Of a stretch of DNA of 64,000 nt, positions 61,446-64,000 are shown in pieces. This DNA is from Vreelandella populi (GTDB lineage: Bacteria; Pseudomonadota; Gammaproteobacteria; Pseudomonadales; Halomonadaceae): positions 248,001-312,000 of the forward strand of contig NZ_RZHE01000015.1 in NCBI RefSeq assembly GCF_003989825.1, given 5' to 3'. Numbering within the stretch: the first letter of the stretch is position 1; the number at the start of each line of letters is the position of its first letter. The translations under genes and the position numbers were made by a program. Below the pieces are notes generated by a model. The model was not told where the DNA came from. It worked only from the letters and a program-made list of their open reading frames with translations, and did no database searches.

Positions 61446-63845
61446 CTAGACGTCTTCTTCATCAGGCTTGTGGTGCTCAGGATTCTTCGTTGTGGAATCA
61501 TCCTTGTGCGGGTTATGGCGATCATCAGTTACCAGTTCAGCCGCTTTAGGCTGCCCTGCCGGGCTGCCATCAATGGTGAAGGCCTGCTGCATGACACGCA
61601 GGTTAGCGGGTGGCGCAGAGCCTGACTTGTCCTGGCCAAAGTAAAGCGTGGTATGCGGGAACGGAATCTCGATACCGGCTTCATCAAAGCGCATTTTCAC
61701 CAAGCGGTTGTAGGCACGCCCAACGCCCCACTGGTCGCCAGGGGTCGTCTTGATCACGACACGGATATTCACCGAGCTGTCCGCCAGGGCCGTCACACCA
61801 GCAACGGTCAAGTCAGCAAGGATTTTGAAGCCATGCTCTTCGCTGGCGCGTAGATCTTCAAAGGCCAGCTTGAGCTGCTCAATCGCGTCATCGATGCTTT
61901 CACGGTAGGCAATACCGTATTCGCCCACATGGTTGCCATATTCGCGCATATAGTTGGATACGGTATCCACGCTTGAGAACGGCACGATATGGTAGGTGCC
62001 CGAGAGATCGCGAATCCCTACAGAGCGAATGCTCAATCGCTCAGCTGTACCGGTAACACCACCAACGGTAACTACATCGCCGGTATTCATGGCATTTTCG
62101 ACCTGAATGAATACCCCAGTGATTACGTCCTGTACCAGCTTCTGGGCACCAAAACCAATCGCCAGACCCAGCACACCGGCACCGGCAATCAGCGGCCCGA
62201 TGTTGATGCCGATCTCCGAGAGAACGATCATACCCGTAATGGTCACCATGGCAATTGCCAGGGCATTACGGAACAGGCTAAGCAGCGTCTTGGCGCGCGC
62301 AGATGGCTCGCCAGTACCCGTTTCCGGGTTGAGCTTATGCTCAATCAAACTTGCCAGCGCCAGCCATATACCCAGCGAGACAATTAGAATGACCGCCACG
62401 CTAATCAGGTTGCCGACGAGGTGCGCGCCACGCTCAGAGGCATACCAGCCTGCTAGGTTAAAGGCTCCCCAGGCATCCAGAATCACCATGACCACGGCTA
62501 CCAGAATCACTGTTCTCAGCACGCGTAGCGCATTAGGCACATAGCTATTCAGGCGATGTTCAAGCATTGGCAGCTTGCGGCGTAAATCATCGGATAACTG
62601 AATGCGCCGGCCAATAGTCTGGGTTAAGAACGTTGAAGCCAAAAGGCCGACCACCACAGCAGCGAGCGTTTTAAGCGTCGCAAACAACACAAAGGGTAGC
62701 GCATCGCCTGGGCGAATTAGCGTAAGTACAAAGACCATCAGGAAGTACAAAAGCGCAAACAGATGCCATGTACGTGCAAACAGCTGCAGCGATACACGGC
62801 TTGCGGTCATGGTGGCATTAGCCGCGATAGCATTTATGTTGCCACGCAAGCGCACGCGGTTTTTAAGCACTACGCTAACCGCATAGACAAAGGCGATTAT
62901 CATGATCAGCGTACCGAGCGCTTGCCCAAGCGACGCCCCCAGATAGAAATTGACCAGCGGTACGGCTACCATCAGCCCATACCCCACCATACCGATCAGC
63001 CGGGCCAGCCAGCGATTCCAATACGAGGCTTCATGGGCAGAAATAGGCAGCAGGCGCAGCCCCTCGTAATGAGAGGAAAAGAGCATCCGCATAACCGCCT
63101 TGAACAGTTCGATAATCAGGAAGGCATTAAGAAACAGCGATGCGCGTGTGGAAAGCTCGCCCGTTTGGCCCACGGCAAAGGTGGCGATCAGATTGCCACC
63201 TACGTACGCCAGGCCCACGATCAGAAAGTCGATGACCGCCGCAATGGCAACACTCAGAATAAGGCGTAGTACCGGCGTTAAACCGGAGCCGTTTAACGAC
63301 CAGCTACTTACCTTGGCAAAGGCGGGTTTACCCAATCGCCGTAGGACAAAGAAGAGTGCAAACGTGGCACCAATCACGATGCCCAGATTAATCGCTGCCT
63401 GGATAAATGCCGCCGAGTCGAACGTGCTTGAGCTTTCGCCACTACCGGTAAACAGGTCGCCAACCACAGTGGCCGCCTGCTCAATCTGGCCGCCAATATC
63501 GGTAACCACACGACTGGTAAGCTCGGCAAGCTGGCGAGGTAGGGACACATCCTCAGGCGATACATTGCCGCCAGCAGCAGCGGCTTCAGGCGATAATTCC
63601 GTTTCCAGACCAGCCGGCAGTGATGACGCCTGATTGCGTAGCAGGTCAATCAACGCTTGTCGTGATTGCTCGTCTTCCAGCAGCTCAGCAAGCGCCTCGT
63701 AAGAAGGCGCTCCCTCTTCTGCTGGAGGAGGAGCGCCTTCGTTGTCAGCGCTTAACGTTGTCTGGGCCAATGCTGGTGTTGCAAGCAATGCAAACAGTGC
63801 CATTAACCAGACGCCTAACCAAGGTAGTAATCGTAGTGGCGTCAC
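61446..63845 (-). CDS. Large MscS-family mechanosensitive channel, YbiO-like
   Basis: A 799-residue inner-membrane protein with signal peptide MTPLRLLPWLGVWLMALFALLATPALA, a ~110-residue periplasmic region, about eleven membrane segments and a C-terminal MscS core. The pore helix and lip read GPLIAGAGVLGLAIGFGAQKLVQDVITGVFIQVENAMNTGDVVTVGGVTGTAERLSIRSVGIRDLSGTYHIVPFSSV, as in E. coli YbiO. It ends with a hydrophilic His/Lys/Asp-rich tail (DDRHNPHKDDSTTKNPEHHKPDEEDV). It would open on membrane tension during osmotic downshock, important for a halophile. The last 155 bases of the window (63846-64000) hold no gene that I can support. Confidence 0.9.
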   Translation of the reverse strand: MTPLRLLPWLGVWLMALFALLATPALAQTTLSADNEGAPPPAEEGAPSYEALAELLEDEQSRQALIDLLRNQASSLPAGLETELSPEAAAAGGNVSPEDVSLPRQLAELTSRVVTDIGGQIEQAATVVGDLFTGSGESSSTFDSAAFIQAAINLGIVIGATFALFFVLRRLGKPAFAKVSSWSLNGSGLTPVLRLILSVAIAAVIDFLIVGLAYVGGNLIATFAVGQTGELSTRASLFLNAFLIIELFKAVMRMLFSSHYEGLRLLPISAHEASYWNRWLARLIGMVGYGLMVAVPLVNFYLGASLGQALGTLIMIIAFVYAVSVVLKNRVRLRGNINAIAANATMTASRVSLQLFARTWHLFALLYFLMVFVLTLIRPGDALPFVLFATLKTLAAVVVGLLASTFLTQTIGRRIQLSDDLRRKLPMLEHRLNSYVPNALRVLRTVILVAVVMVILDAWGAFNLAGWYASERGAHLVGNLISVAVILIVSLGIWLALASLIEHKLNPETGTGEPSARAKTLLSLFRNALAIAMVTITGMIVLSEIGINIGPLIAGAGVLGLAIGFGAQKLVQDVITGVFIQVENAMNTGDVVTVGGVTGTAERLSIRSVGIRDLSGTYHIVPFSSVDTVSNYMREYGNHVGEYGIAYRESIDDAIEQLKLAFEDLRASEEHGFKILADLTVAGVTALADSSVNIRVVIKTTPGDQWGVGRAYNRLVKMRFDEAGIEIPFPHTTLYFGQDKSGSAPPANLRVMQQAFTIDGSPAGQPKAAELVTDDRHNPHKDDSTTKNPEHHKPDEEDV

Positions 63846-64000
63846 ACCTCAACCTCCATTTGGGTAAATGCTCTCTTAAATCTAACGGTTGGCCTACTTT
63901 ATGCAAACAGAAATGCAAGAGTAGGCCTGCTGGCAGCCTATAAAGCGCACAGGGTAACATGAGAGTATGAACAAGGCCTGGCAGATGACTTTATGCAGAA

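Overview
The window looks like a chromosomal segment of a gammaproteobacterium of the Halomonadaceae (Halomonas-like). I infer this from protein style, the dense transporter content (TRAP, Tct, BCCT, Urt) and a urease block; no rRNA or other taxonomic marker is present. Most of the sequence is ordinary GC-rich chromosome. The 14.7-20.1 kb stretch is looser, more AT-rich and full of gene remnants.

Layout. 1-1 kb: a DUF2243/CtaG membrane pair cut by the window start. 1.2-2.5 kb: a cobalamin riboswitch in front of a lone BtuF-type binding protein. 2.5-5.1 kb: a PAS-GGDEF-EAL protein with an RsbQ-like hydrolase. 5.6-14.7 kb: housekeeping and stress genes (patatin; TetR/Bcr efflux with a clear operator; SnoaL-like protein; HxlR/NAD(P)-binding pair; an interrupted PepSY gene; YihY; AraC/SDR pair). 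15.5 kb: a CspA protein. 16.2-20.2 kb: a decayed region bounded by a tRNA-Arg 3' fragment and an intact tRNA-Arg(CCG), holding an endonuclease V-like gene, an IS66 transposase remnant, a tyrS pseudogene and a hydrolase. A third, degenerate tRNA-Arg copy lies at 12.7 kb. 20.3-25.9 kb: two paralogous TRAP binding proteins, a FAD-linked 2-hydroxyacid dehydrogenase and DctQM. 25.9-33.2 kb: NAD-dependent molybdenum formate dehydrogenase fdsGBA-fdhD-fdsD with a divergent ModE-type regulator. 33.6-38.9 kb: urease ureDABC-ureEFG. 39.2-44.9 kb: urea ABC transporter urtABCDE. 45.3-51.1 kb: tripartite tricarboxylate transporter tctCBA with a CitA/CitB-type two-component system. 51.2-58.9 kb: DUF481 protein, an NMT1-type ABC transporter, a BCCT carrier, a LysR regulator and an HglS-type 2-oxoadipate dioxygenase. 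59-63.8 kb: a short flagellin with a sigma-28 promoter, folK, a FolM-like reductase and a YbiO-type mechanosensitive channel.

How it works together. UrtABCDE would import urea and urease would split it to ammonia and CO2. Both transcription units carry nearly identical -24/-12 (sigma-54) promoters with upstream NtrC-like half-sites, so urea use should be switched on by nitrogen limitation. Formate dehydrogenase feeds NADH from formate. The TRAP, Tct and BCCT systems, with their private regulators, give an organic-acid and osmolyte uptake layer typical of a halophilic heterotroph.

The most interesting unexplained items are the serial tRNA-Arg remnants, the orphan cobalamin-controlled binding protein, the RsbQ/PAS-GGDEF-EAL pair, a possible small RNA downstream of ureG, and a 117-bp nested inverted repeat inside the urease operon. 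I found no CRISPR array, integrase, phage or toxin-antitoxin system that I could support.
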